Shown piece by piece: positions 6,218-13,858 of a stretch of 14,816 nt of DNA. This stretch comes from Pirellulales bacterium (GTDB taxonomy: Bacteria; Planctomycetota; Planctomycetia; Pirellulales; JAICIG01), in assembly GCA_025924495.1 (NCBI GenBank), contig JAICIG010000173.1:1-14816 (forward strand). Reading direction: 5' to 3'. The notes beneath the pieces are model-generated. The model did no database searches. It was not told the DNA's origin and was given only the letters and a program-made list of their open reading frames with translations. The position numbers were made by a program, and so were the translations under genes. Position 1 is the first letter of the stretch. Every line of letters starts with the position of its first letter.

Positions 6218-8095
6218 TCACGCCCACTCGAGTCGCAAGAGCCTTATCGCGGGTCCGTTCCAGAGCGGCGCTTCCTTTGCTGATGCGCGGCGCTGGTTGA
6301 AGTGCGAGCAGATCCCAAGTTGATCGAGCTGCGCCCATGATGTCAGCGCCCCGTCGAGCGCTTCAGGTGAGACGAAATCGCCCGGCTGCAGCAGCAGCGT
6401 TTGCTCGGAGTCGGCGCCGGGGATTTCTCGTTCGCAAATGAAAGTCTTCCTCGGGCCGCGATAGCTGCGCCATTCGTTTTGCTGCACGACGATGCTGAGG
6501 CGATTCGTCTTCGGCATCAGCAGCGTTAGTTTCAACTTCGCGCCAGTCGGGCCGTGATACTGCGGGTCGGTAATCTTGCGAGTCCACGTCTCAAGGTGCG
6601 TCAGGTTGCCCGCGTTGTGCTGGTACCAGTCGCGCAGACCGTGCTGGAAGTCATCGATCAGCGAAGTCGGTTTGAGCGTCGTCATGACGCGCGCGTCGCT
6701 CAGGGCCTGCGGTTCGCTGCGATGCAGCAGGCTGCTGAGGCAGAGCTCGCGCACGGGCTCGCTCCGTCCGGGAAGTTGCTTGAGCGAGACGGGCTCCGTC
6801 AGCGTGAAAGATACGTTTGCGAAAGCGAACAACGGCAGGTCGAGGCTGTGCAGCGGCAGCTTCGCGATGAAGGCGTCTCCATCGCGCACGGCATCAGCGC
6901 TGCGCCAGAAGCGGGCTCGAGGATCAGGATCGACGCTGTAATAGATCTCACAATGAGCAACCGGCCATGAGTGCTTCTCAGGGACGACTCGCATTTGCGG
7001 AATATGATCGGCGGTTTGCAGGACGAGTTCCGATCCCGGCGTCTGCGGCAAAGCAGGGCCGCCCTTGAGAAACTGATCGAACCATAACGGCATCGCGACT
7101 TCGACCTCCGGGCTCAGCCGGTGATTGAGGTGCGGGGCGAAGCTATAGCGCGTCGGCTGATTCCGGATAAGTGAATTCGTGCGATAAACGTCGTCCATCC
7201 AGCCGTGAAAGTCGTTCGTACCGCTGCGATGCAGCACTGGGCACTTGATGAGCGGCGCGTAGCTTTCGAAGCTCAGCGTGCGAGCGAACGTCTCGACCGA
7301 GCCGTTGATGTGATCCTGTTGAGCGACTCCGCCAATAAACTGATGCGGCTGCCAGCGCCAGCCGGAACCGCCGACTCCGGGCACAGCGGCCTTCACGCGA
7401 TCGTCGCTTCCGGCGACGTACATCGTCAGGTTGCCGCCCATCGAGAAGCCATGCACGCCGAGTCGCTGTGGATCAACTTCCGGTTGTTGCTCCAGGAACG
7501 TCAGTCCGCGCCGGCAGCCGAGCGCCAGCAGATACCAGTTGCAGTTTTTAGGGTGTTCGCGGTCCTCGAAGACTTGCTTCGATCCCGGAAGGATCGACTG
7601 ATAGCCGGGCACGTTGAGTTGCGATGGATCGATCGCACCCCAGTCCGTGTTGGGATCTCCGGGCTGAGCCCCTTCGACCGAGTTGAACGGCGGCTTGCCA
7701 TCTGCATCCCCGCCCCAGTTCACCGACAACGCCGCATACCCGCGAGCCGCCAGCAGTTTGACTTCATGCAAGAACGCTTGCTGCCCGCCGCCGTGAATGT
7801 GCATCACCGCCGGCAGGTTCGACTTCGGCCCCTCGGGAAACCCATAGATCGCCGTCATGCGAGCCGGCTGATCTTTGAACGTGCCGACCAGATACCTCAC
7901 ATGCCGAAAGATGCCTCCGTCTTCCTTCCATTCGCGGATGATTTCTGATTCCAGCGGATCCTGTCGCGGATCGAAGTCGGCCCACAATTCCGTCACGGAT
8001 TGCGGCGCCGCTTCGGCGCTGATGACCTCGCGGCAAGCCAGCCAAGGCGAGGCGCATACCGCGGCGCTCGCCAGAATGAAATGACGACGATGCAT
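6218..8095 (-). CDS. Exported alpha/beta-hydrolase esterase with C-terminal extension
   Basis: A 625-residue protein. The N-terminus MHRRHFILASAAVCASPWLA is a Tat-like signal (RRHFI). Residues about 60-345 form an alpha/beta-hydrolase of the acetyl xylan esterase/dienelactone hydrolase/prolyl oligopeptidase type. HGGG (101-104) supplies the oxyanion hole, GFSMGG the nucleophile Ser218, GTNDFHGW the likely Asp295, and HLNHRLSP the likely His325. Residues about 346-450 contain YYSVDPDPRARFWRSA and LPLFAFANVSF, a beta-rich add-on. The last ~165 residues begin LIDDFQHGLRDWY and look like a jelly-roll carbohydrate-binding domain, by pattern only. The expected role is ester cleavage on an extracellular or periplasmic polymer. 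The ATG at 8095 has GGGGAA upstream. It is the first gene of the probable three-gene transcript running to 3227, divergent from the DUF1549 gene. Confidence 0.9.
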   Translation of the reverse strand: MHRRHFILASAAVCASPWLACREVISAEAAPQSVTELWADFDPRQDPLESEIIREWKEDGGIFRHVRYLVGTFKDQPARMTAIYGFPEGPKSNLPAVMHIHGGGQQAFLHEVKLLAARGYAALSVNWGGDADGKPPFNSVEGAQPGDPNTDWGAIDPSQLNVPGYQSILPGSKQVFEDREHPKNCNWYLLALGCRRGLTFLEQQPEVDPQRLGVHGFSMGGNLTMYVAGSDDRVKAAVPGVGGSGWRWQPHQFIGGVAQQDHINGSVETFARTLSFESYAPLIKCPVLHRSGTNDFHGWMDDVYRTNSLIRNQPTRYSFAPHLNHRLSPEVEVAMPLWFDQFLKGGPALPQTPGSELVLQTADHIPQMRVVPEKHSWPVAHCEIYYSVDPDPRARFWRSADAVRDGDAFIAKLPLHSLDLPLFAFANVSFTLTEPVSLKQLPGRSEPVRELCLSSLLHRSEPQALSDARVMTTLKPTSLIDDFQHGLRDWYQHNAGNLTHLETWTRKITDPQYHGPTGAKLKLTLLMPKTNRLSIVVQQNEWRSYRGPRKTFICEREIPGADSEQTLLLQPGDFVSPEALDGALTSWAQLDQLGICSHFNQRRASAKEAPLWNGPAIRLLRLEWA

Positions 8096-8282
8096 CTTGT
8101 TTCCCCAATTCGAATTGCGAGCTCCTCCGCTTTCGGGCGCCCGCTGCGACTCAAACGCCTACCCATGGCGCCATTAGAATATGTTGTGGCGGGCCTTGAT
8201 TCCACGTCCTGGCGGATTCCCAACCGTCGCGGCCAGAGCCAACGGCCGAGTGCAGTGAGAGACTCTTTGTCCAACTGCCCAG

Positions 8283-8311
8283 CCGACATGACGGTAGTCG
8301 GCATGTATAAT
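8283..8311 (+). promoter_or_regulatory. Probable sigma-70 promoter of the DUF1549-DUF1501 pair
   Basis: A perfect TATAAT (8306-8311) is preceded, with a 17-bp spacer, by CCGACA (8283-8288), four of six -35 bases. Transcription would start near 8318. That excludes the in-frame ATGs at 8288 and 8303 and supports a start at 8330 or later. Confidence 0.5.
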
Positions 8312-8374
8312 GATCGTCAGCAAAGTAGCATGTCCGGCGCCGACAGTTCGGTTTCTATCGGTCGCCAGTCAGTG

Positions 8375-10417
8375 ATGCGGATGGAAGTTGTCGATCGAAC
8401 CTCAGGAAAAGGTATCGCCAGGAGCTTGCCGTTGAGGCTTGCACTAACTGCCTCGCTATTGATCGGGGGACTGATCTGTCGAGCAAATGTCGACGCTTCG
8501 GCGGAGGAAACATACGACCGCAGCCATTGGTCGTTAAAGCCCTGTGGGAAAATCGTCCCGCCCCAGTTTCCACAGTCAGCCGATTTTGAATGGACGCGGA
8601 ACGAAATTGATGCGTTTGTCCTGGCAGGGCTCAGGGTGGCGGGGCTGAGCCTGGCGCCAGAGGCAGATCGGCGGGCGCTTATCCGGCGTCTCTCTTTCGA
8701 TCTGATTGGCCTGCCGCCCTCGCCGGCCGAGGTGGAGGACTTTGTCAACGACCATTCGCCGTTGGCCTATGAGACCGTTGTCGAGCGGTTGCTGGCCGAT
8801 CCGCATTACGGCGAGCGCTGGGGCCAACACTGGCTCGACGTCGTCCGGTATGCGGAGACCGAGGGCTTTGAGTACGACAACTATCTGCCGGGCATGTGGC
8901 GGTACCGCGACTGGGTGATCGAGTCGCTCAATGCCGACAAGCCGTACGACCAGTTCGTGCGAGAACAGTTGGCCGGCGACGAATTCGGCTCCGCCGATCA
9001 TTCACTGCTCGTGGCGGCCGGCTTTCATCGGCTAGGGCCGGTGCGGCGAAACGCGGGCAATCAGGAAGTCGCCGGCAGCCGCAATGAGGTGCTCACCGAA
9101 ATGACCAACGCGGTCGGCTCAGTTTTTCTTGGACTGACAATCGGGTGCGCCCGGTGCCACGATCACAAGTTCGATCCGTTGTTGCAAACAGACTACTACC
9201 GGCTACAGGCGTTTTTTGCGGCGACCAACGAAGACAACCTCACGCTCGCCAGTGAAAGTGAACAGGCGGCATGGCGGCAGCGCACCGAGGAACTCAAAAC
9301 CGACATCAAGCGGGCAGAGCAGGATCTGGAAAAATCGTCGGCTGCCGGCAAACCAGAGCTGCAAGCGCGCTTGGCAGAGCTCGAAGCAAAGTTGCCGCCG
9401 CCGCTCGATACCATCGCCACGGTCGAAAACGATGCCGCCAAGCGAACGCCGATCCGCGTGCTGGAGCGCGGCAATTGGGACAAGCCGGGCGAACTCGTCG
9501 GACCACGTGTGCCGGGCGTGTTCTTGCCCGATGGTGCGCCCGAGCTGGCAGCCGATCTGCGGGGCCCTCGCACGCGACTCGCGCAGTGGCTTACCGATCC
9601 AGGCAATCCGCTGACTGCGCGCGTCATGGTCAATCGCCTCTGGCACTATCATTTTGGCCAGGGCATCGTCGCCACGCCGAACGATTTTGGCGTGAATGGC
9701 GCCGCGCCTAGCCATCCGGAGTTGCTTGACTGGCTTGCTAATCGATTGATGGCGGACGGTTGGCGCTTGAAGTCGCTCCATCGGTTGATTGTCACGAGTA
9801 GCACGTATCGCCAATCGACGCACTCGCTCGATGAAAGCAGCGGCGTGACAAAGGATGCCGAAAACCGCTTGTTATGGCGGTTCCCGCGCCGCAGACTGGA
9901 GGCGGAGGAGATTCGCGACGCAATGCTCGCCGCGTCGGGCCGACTGAACTCGACCATGGGCGGGCCAAGCGTCGTCGTGCCGGTGGAGAGCGATCTGGTC
10001 GAGTTGCTCTACAAACCTTCGCAATGGTCGGTTACGGCGGACCATTGCCAGCATGATCGACGCAGCATCTACTTGCTGGCCAAACGCAACTTGCGGCTGC
10101 CTTTTATGGAGGCATTCGATCAACCGGACTTGCAAATCAGTTGCGCCCGTCGCGAATCGAGCACGCACGCGCCGCAGGCTTTGGAATTGCTCAACGGCCG
10201 GCTTTCCAATGAATTGGCCGCGGCCTTAGCCAAGCGGCTCGCTCGCGAAGCCTCGGGGGACACTCGCCGCCAGGTCGACCTTGCTTACCGCCTTGTCACG
10301 GGTCGCCCGCCCAACGAAGGCGAGGCCGCGCTCGCCGCGGATTTCCTCTCGCGTCAGACGCTCGGCGAGTTTGCCCTGGCGATGTTCAACTTGAACGCCT
10401 TTCTGTATGTAGACTAA
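8375..10417 (+). CDS. DUF1549/DUF1553 planctomycete protein (short form)
   Basis: About 680 residues. After a basic N-terminus, [13 protein letters not shown] (22-34) forms a signal peptide with cleavage near ASA/EE (43-44). DUF1549 (PSCyt2-type) covers about 71-285: [16 protein letters not shown], then [19 protein letters not shown], then [13 protein letters not shown] with a CxxCH at 258-262. A charged coiled coil lies at about 298-340. DUF1553 (PSD1-type) covers about 398-660: [20 protein letters not shown], then [23 protein letters not shown] and [13 protein letters not shown]. The usual N-terminal cytochrome-like PSCyt1 domain is absent. The family's function is undemonstrated; pairing with DUF1501 is its hallmark and suggests an extracytoplasmic role. 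The start is uncertain: the candidates ATG 8330, 8375 and 8381 all lack a clear Shine-Dalgarno. The DUF1501 gene follows after 32 bp. Confidence 0.95.
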   Translation: MRMEVVDRTSGKGIARSLPLRLALTASLLIGGLICRANVDASAEETYDRSHWSLKPCGKIVPPQFPQSADFEWTRNEIDAFVLAGLRVAGLSLAPEADRRALIRRLSFDLIGLPPSPAEVEDFVNDHSPLAYETVVERLLADPHYGERWGQHWLDVVRYAETEGFEYDNYLPGMWRYRDWVIESLNADKPYDQFVREQLAGDEFGSADHSLLVAAGFHRLGPVRRNAGNQEVAGSRNEVLTEMTNAVGSVFLGLTIGCARCHDHKFDPLLQTDYYRLQAFFAATNEDNLTLASESEQAAWRQRTEELKTDIKRAEQDLEKSSAAGKPELQARLAELEAKLPPPLDTIATVENDAAKRTPIRVLERGNWDKPGELVGPRVPGVFLPDGAPELAADLRGPRTRLAQWLTDPGNPLTARVMVNRLWHYHFGQGIVATPNDFGVNGAAPSHPELLDWLANRLMADGWRLKSLHRLIVTSSTYRQSTHSLDESSGVTKDAENRLLWRFPRRRLEAEEIRDAMLAASGRLNSTMGGPSVVVPVESDLVELLYKPSQWSVTADHCQHDRRSIYLLAKRNLRLPFMEAFDQPDLQISCARRESSTHAPQALELLNGRLSNELAAALAKRLAREASGDTRRQVDLAYRLVTGRPPNEGEAALAADFLSRQTLGEFALAMFNLNAFLYVD

Positions 10418-10449
10418 ACGCCAACTAGTTTATCGCCGTAGGATCAAGT

Positions 10450-11871
10450 TTGGTGCACGTTCGGCCAACCAGCACTCGCAGAGAGTTTATTGAGCAGGCG
10501 TTTTGCGGCTTCGGCTCGCTGGCGCTTGCTTCGCTCATGAACGCAAGCGCGGCGAGGGCCGAGAACCCGCTCTCCGCGAAACGGCCGCACTTTGAACCGC
10601 AGGCCAGGTCCGTGATTTTCCTGTTCATGGCCGGCGGACCAAGTCATCTTGAAACGTTTGATCCCAAGCCGCTCTTGAACCGCCTGGACGGCGAACGCCG
10701 CCCGGCCCAGTTTGGCGAGGCCAAGTACCAATTCATTGCCAACGATGCAAAGTTGCTGGGCAGCAAACGGCGCTTTGCGCGGCATGGGCAAAGCGGGCTC
10801 GAAGTTTCGGACTTGTTTCCCAATCTCGCTCGGCATGTCGACGAGTTGGCGATCCTCCGCTCTTGCCAAGGCGACATGGTGGTTCACTCGGCCGCGCAAT
10901 ATCAGTTGTTTAGCGGCCGTACCGCGCCGGGCTTTCCGAGTATGGGCTCGTGGGTCGTTTACGGACTCGGCTGCGAAAGCGAATCGCTGCCGGCCTATGT
11001 GATCATGCCCGACAGCCGAGGTGCACTCGAAGCGGGCCAGCCGATGTATGCCAACGGCTTCCTGCCGGCCGTTTACCAACCGACAATGCTTCGATCGGGC
11101 GAGCGACCGCTGCGAAATCTGGAGCTGCCCACGGGCGTTTCGCGCGACGAGCGGCGACGAACGATCGAGTTGGTGCGCAATCTCAATCGAGCTGCGGCCG
11201 AGGCCGCCCACGAGGAATTCAATAACGAGTTGAATGCCCGAATCAGCGCTTATGACCTGGCATTCAAGATGCAGACTGAAGCGCCCGAGGTGTTCGATCT
11301 AAGCCGTGAGACGCCAGAGACGCTCGGTCTGTATGGCATCGGCCAGGAGCCGACGGATGACTATGGCCGCCGCTGTTTGCTAGCCCGGCGGCTGGTCGAA
11401 AAAGGCGTGCGTTTTACCGTGGTGGTCTCCGGCGGCGGGCCGGGAAACCTGCAGTGGGACGCCCACAACGATATTGAAGAGAACCATCTGCGGATGGCTG
11501 CACAGACCGACTTGCCAATTGCCGGATTGCTGGCAGACCTCAAGCGTCGCGGAATGTTGGATTCGACGCTTGTGCTCTGGGGCGGCGAATTCGGCCGCTC
11601 ACCCGAGGCCCAAGGCGGCAAAGGGCGCGATCACCACAATCTTGGCTTTTCCGTCTGGATGGCGGGCGGCGGAATCCAAGGAGGCCGCGTGGTCGGCGCC
11701 ACCGACGAGATCGGCCTGCGAGCCATTGAGCGCCCTTGCCACTTTCGCGACGTCCACGCCACGATTCTTCATCAACTCGGCCTTGATCAGGATCAACTGA
11801 CCTATCTCCATCAGGGCCGCAGCGAGCGATTGACCGAGATTGAAGGCGACGTCATCGGCGAGATCCTTTAG
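10450..11871 (+). CDS. DUF1501 family protein, Tat-exported
   Basis: A 473-residue protein. A Tat signal lies at residues 9-37 (TRREFIEQA, hydrophobic GFGSLALASLM, then ASAARA cleavage site). DUF1501 belongs to the alkaline phosphatase/sulfatase-like fold. Visible landmarks are IFLFMAGGPSHLETFDPKP (56-74), HSAAQYQLFSGRTAPGFPS (146-164), WDAHNDIEENH (336-346), LWGGEFGRSPEAQ (376-388), GRDHHNLGFSVWMAGGG (392-408) and DVHATILHQLGLD (434-446). The conserved Asp and His residues are those expected to bind metal in this fold, though no substrate is established for the family. The start is TTG (10450) or GTG (10453); AGGA at 10440-10443 is spaced six bases from TTG, favouring it. It is cotranscribed with the DUF1549/DUF1553 gene and ends before a strong terminator. 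Confidence 0.96.
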   Translation: MVHVRPTSTRREFIEQAFCGFGSLALASLMNASAARAENPLSAKRPHFEPQARSVIFLFMAGGPSHLETFDPKPLLNRLDGERRPAQFGEAKYQFIANDAKLLGSKRRFARHGQSGLEVSDLFPNLARHVDELAILRSCQGDMVVHSAAQYQLFSGRTAPGFPSMGSWVVYGLGCESESLPAYVIMPDSRGALEAGQPMYANGFLPAVYQPTMLRSGERPLRNLELPTGVSRDERRRTIELVRNLNRAAAEAAHEEFNNELNARISAYDLAFKMQTEAPEVFDLSRETPETLGLYGIGQEPTDDYGRRCLLARRLVEKGVRFTVVVSGGGPGNLQWDAHNDIEENHLRMAAQTDLPIAGLLADLKRRGMLDSTLVLWGGEFGRSPEAQGGKGRDHHNLGFSVWMAGGGIQGGRVVGATDEIGLRAIERPCHFRDVHATILHQLGLDQDQLTYLHQGRSERLTEIEGDVIGEIL

Positions 11872-11999
11872 CGGCGCGCTGAAGATAGGCGGATTCGTCG
11901 CTGATGCACTACGACAAGCGGCGTCGGGGCGCAAAGTTCGCGATGTTCTCGCCGGCTCCTCCGTACTTCTCCTCTTAAGGATTGACCTTCTCTCACCCG

Positions 12000-12038
12000 A
12001 GCCCGCCGCAGGCGGTAACTGCGGCAGGCTTCATTTTT
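12000..12038 (+). terminator. Rho-independent terminator after the DUF1501 gene
   Basis: The stem is AGCC + GCCGCA (12000-12003, 12005-12010) paired with TGCGGC + GGCT (12020-12025, 12027-12030), ten pairs interrupted by one C-A mismatch, with a nine-base loop. TCATTTTT follows, with five T residues at 12034-12038. It lies 129 bp after the DUF1501 stop and closes the two-gene transcript. Confidence 0.7.
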
Positions 12039-12157
12039 ACTCGGTCCGAAGCCTGTGGTCCGGAATCGGCCGCTAGCCGGCAGTTCCGCTCTGCCGCGCG
12101 CAGACGATCTTCCTTGAGGGCGGGAGCCGCACCTGTTTTTGGGCGATGCCTTAACCT

Positions 12158-13252
12158 TTATTGAGCCTGTCCGCCTTCTCCGCCATCCTTGGAGCCCAAT
12201 GCACCCCAGACGCCATACGGGCTCGGACCGGCGACTGCTTCCGTTGCACCCAAGTTGCCGGTGTCAATCGAGTCATTGATGAATCGCACCGATCCATCGC
12301 ACATTACGCCGAGTACGCCGCCCGCGTGATAGCTGCTGGGCGGATAAACTCCCGAGCGGCTGTCTGCATTACCGTTGTTATCGCCCGTGCAAGCCGGCGA
12401 GTTGGGAGGCAGCACGGTATTAAAACCGGTGCGTTCGGGTTGTCCGTCGGTCCACAAGACTCCGAACCGGCATTTGACAATCGATGGGTTGACAAAGTAC
12501 AGACCATTGGCCTGCGCCAGACACACGCCTGGATTTGTTGCCGGGTTAGTATCCAAGTTGGAGATGCTGGTTGCCGTGCCTTCTTTGATGGAAGGCTTGG
12601 GATTTGTCCCGATGCCTTGCTCGAGCGAGCGGACTCGTTCCGACATCGCAATCGTGTTGCTGGCGCCATCGATGATTTGCGAAAGTTTCACTCCACTCGA
12701 ATAAGAAAACACGCCGCGAGTCGCTGCTGAATCGCGATTGTTAAAGATGGTGTCACCCCGGCTGAAGGCGTAGTTGTTCTGTCCGGGATTGGCGGGAGCC
12801 GGGCGCAGGTCAACCGAGCGCACTTCGGAAGGACAGATCAACGTAGGAATGTCGACGTTCCAGCCGGCCCAGCCATACCAACCCGGCGGCCCTAAAGGCG
12901 GGTAGTTGAGTGCCGGCGCCCCTTGGCAAATCGTGTCGTATAAACCCTGTTGTTCAATAAACGGAAGCAGTGGGATGAATCCGCTGACGCGTCCATTATT
13001 GCTCAGATTGGTGGCCCCGCCCTGTTGCGTTCCGCCCTTGCCAAAGGGAAACGACTTATTCACATCGTGATAATTCTGCAGTCCGACGCCCAACTGCTTC
13101 AAGTTATTCGTGCATTGCGACCGGCGCGCGGCCTCGCGTGCTGCTTGAACAGCAGGCAACAACAGAGCAATTAAGATCCCGATGATTGCAATTACGACCA
13201 GCAGTTCAACGAGTGTGAAGCCCCTCCGGCAAACGCGTGTTGGCGAAGCCAT
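12158..13252 (-). CDS. DUF1559 type II pseudopilin-like protein (H-X9-DG)
   Basis: A 364-residue protein. The N-terminus [20 protein letters not shown] is a textbook type IV prepilin/pseudopilin signal: prepilin peptidase would cut between Gly11 and Phe12, with Glu16 at mature position +5 and a hydrophobic assembly helix to about residue 34. [21 protein letters not shown] leads into the DUF1559 domain. [18 protein letters not shown] carries the H-X9-DG signature (His309, Asp319-Gly320). Planctomycetes hold many paralogs; an envelope or secretion-associated, filament-like role is assumed but unproven. [17 protein letters not shown] (190-206) is also typical. The ATG at 13252 has AAGGG just upstream. 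The gene stands alone, converges on the terminator at 12000, and is divergent from the gene at 13859. Confidence 0.96.
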   Translation of the reverse strand: MASPTRVCRRGFTLVELLVVIAIIGILIALLLPAVQAAREAARRSQCTNNLKQLGVGLQNYHDVNKSFPFGKGGTQQGGATNLSNNGRVSGFIPLLPFIEQQGLYDTICQGAPALNYPPLGPPGWYGWAGWNVDIPTLICPSEVRSVDLRPAPANPGQNNYAFSRGDTIFNNRDSAATRGVFSYSSGVKLSQIIDGASNTIAMSERVRSLEQGIGTNPKPSIKEGTATSISNLDTNPATNPGVCLAQANGLYFVNPSIVKCRFGVLWTDGQPERTGFNTVLPPNSPACTGDNNGNADSRSGVYPPSSYHAGGVLGVMCDGSVRFINDSIDTGNLGATEAVAGPSPYGVWGALGSKDGGEGGQAQ

Positions 13253-13287
13253 AGTCCCTTAACCCTTGATAAGAGCAAAAAACGGGG

Positions 13288-13312
13288 AAAAAGAAGGTGC
13301 CGCCCACCCTTC
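13288..13312 (-). terminator. Terminator-like hairpin in the DUF1559 leader
   Basis: Read on the minus strand, GAAGGGTG and CACCTTC pair as seven base pairs with one bulged G around loop GGCGG, followed by TTTTT. It lies only 36 bp upstream of the DUF1559 start codon. It could be a leader attenuator or the terminator of an unseen upstream minus-strand transcript. The short T run makes it uncertain. Confidence 0.35.
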
Positions 13313-13668
13313 CACGACAATCAGCGATCCGCTGCGCCGCAAGGCTCGCCACATCCGTCGGGAGCGAGAGGCGCCGCGCCGCCAGGCAGGCGTCGATGGG
13401 AGCTCGACGAGGCGGAGCAACTTATGCGGAATACCCGGAAAGTGCCTGGAGAGTTTCCGCCAGTTACATTAATTAGTGGCGAAATAATTTAAGAATATCC
13501 AGTGAAATATCGTGCAGCCCGCAATGCCCGATCGAGGCGAAACCCGCATTCTTCCGGCCGCAGAGATCAAATTCATTCTGTTGTTGTTCAAAGCAACCGG
13601 CTGATCGCGCCCGGAAGAAAATGCGCCGACGATAGAGGGTGGGCGGGGGTGGCCATGGGTTTTTCTTT

Positions 13669-13698
13669 GGGAATATTTCAAATTTGCGAAACATTCCC
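13669..13698. repeat. Inverted repeat, candidate operator
   Basis: Arms GGGAATATTTC (13669-13679) and GAAACATTCCC (13688-13698) match at ten of eleven positions around an eight-base centre (AAATTTGC). There is no T run, so it looks more like a protein-binding dyad than a terminator. It lies about 160 bp upstream of the gene at 13859. Confidence 0.5.
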
Positions 13699-13769
13699 AT
13701 TCCCCCGGGGTTAGATCCTCCGCGGACGGATAGACAACGCTGTCTGAAACAGGCCTGAAGGCATGTTGT

Positions 13770-13786
13770 ATCTCGGCAGACGAGAT
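13770..13786. repeat. Short perfect inverted repeat
   Basis: ATCTCG (13770-13775) and CGAGAT (13781-13786) are perfect inverted copies around a five-base loop, 72 bp before the start codon of the HhH/HTH gene. It could be a leader hairpin or an operator half-site pair. Six-base arms can also arise by chance. Confidence 0.35.
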
Positions 13787-13858
13787 GTCAGTAGCAGGCC
13801 GGCCGTCGCTGATTTGAGCGCCCCACGAGCAGGGCAGAGAACACGAGGCTAAGCCCGA

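Larger units (their letters stand above)
13253..13858. other. 606-bp divergent intergenic region with several inverted repeats
   Basis: This stretch separates the DUF1559 gene (-) from the HhH/HTH gene (+). A GC-rich, structured part (13313-13420, including CGTCGA/TCGACG at 13391-13409) probably forms the DUF1559 leader. An AT-rich island (about 13466-13510) is the likeliest promoter zone, though no clean -35/-10 pair could be assigned. Further inverted repeats lie at 13669-13698 and 13770-13786. Short open frames here have no start signals or recognisable motifs. Confidence 0.5.

Noticed and set aside
7205..7948. 247-codon plus-strand open frame
   Set aside because: It is antisense to the alpha/beta-hydrolase catalytic domain and has no family motif.
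8000..8374. Upstream extension of the DUF1549 frame across the divergent intergenic region into the esterase gene
   Set aside because: It precedes a TATAAT promoter at 8306, overlaps the esterase start antisense, and the signal peptide only begins after 8375.
13253..13470. Cyclic-di-GMP (GEMM) riboswitch in front of the pseudopilin-like gene
   Set aside because: The conserved GEMM core sequences were not found on the minus strand.
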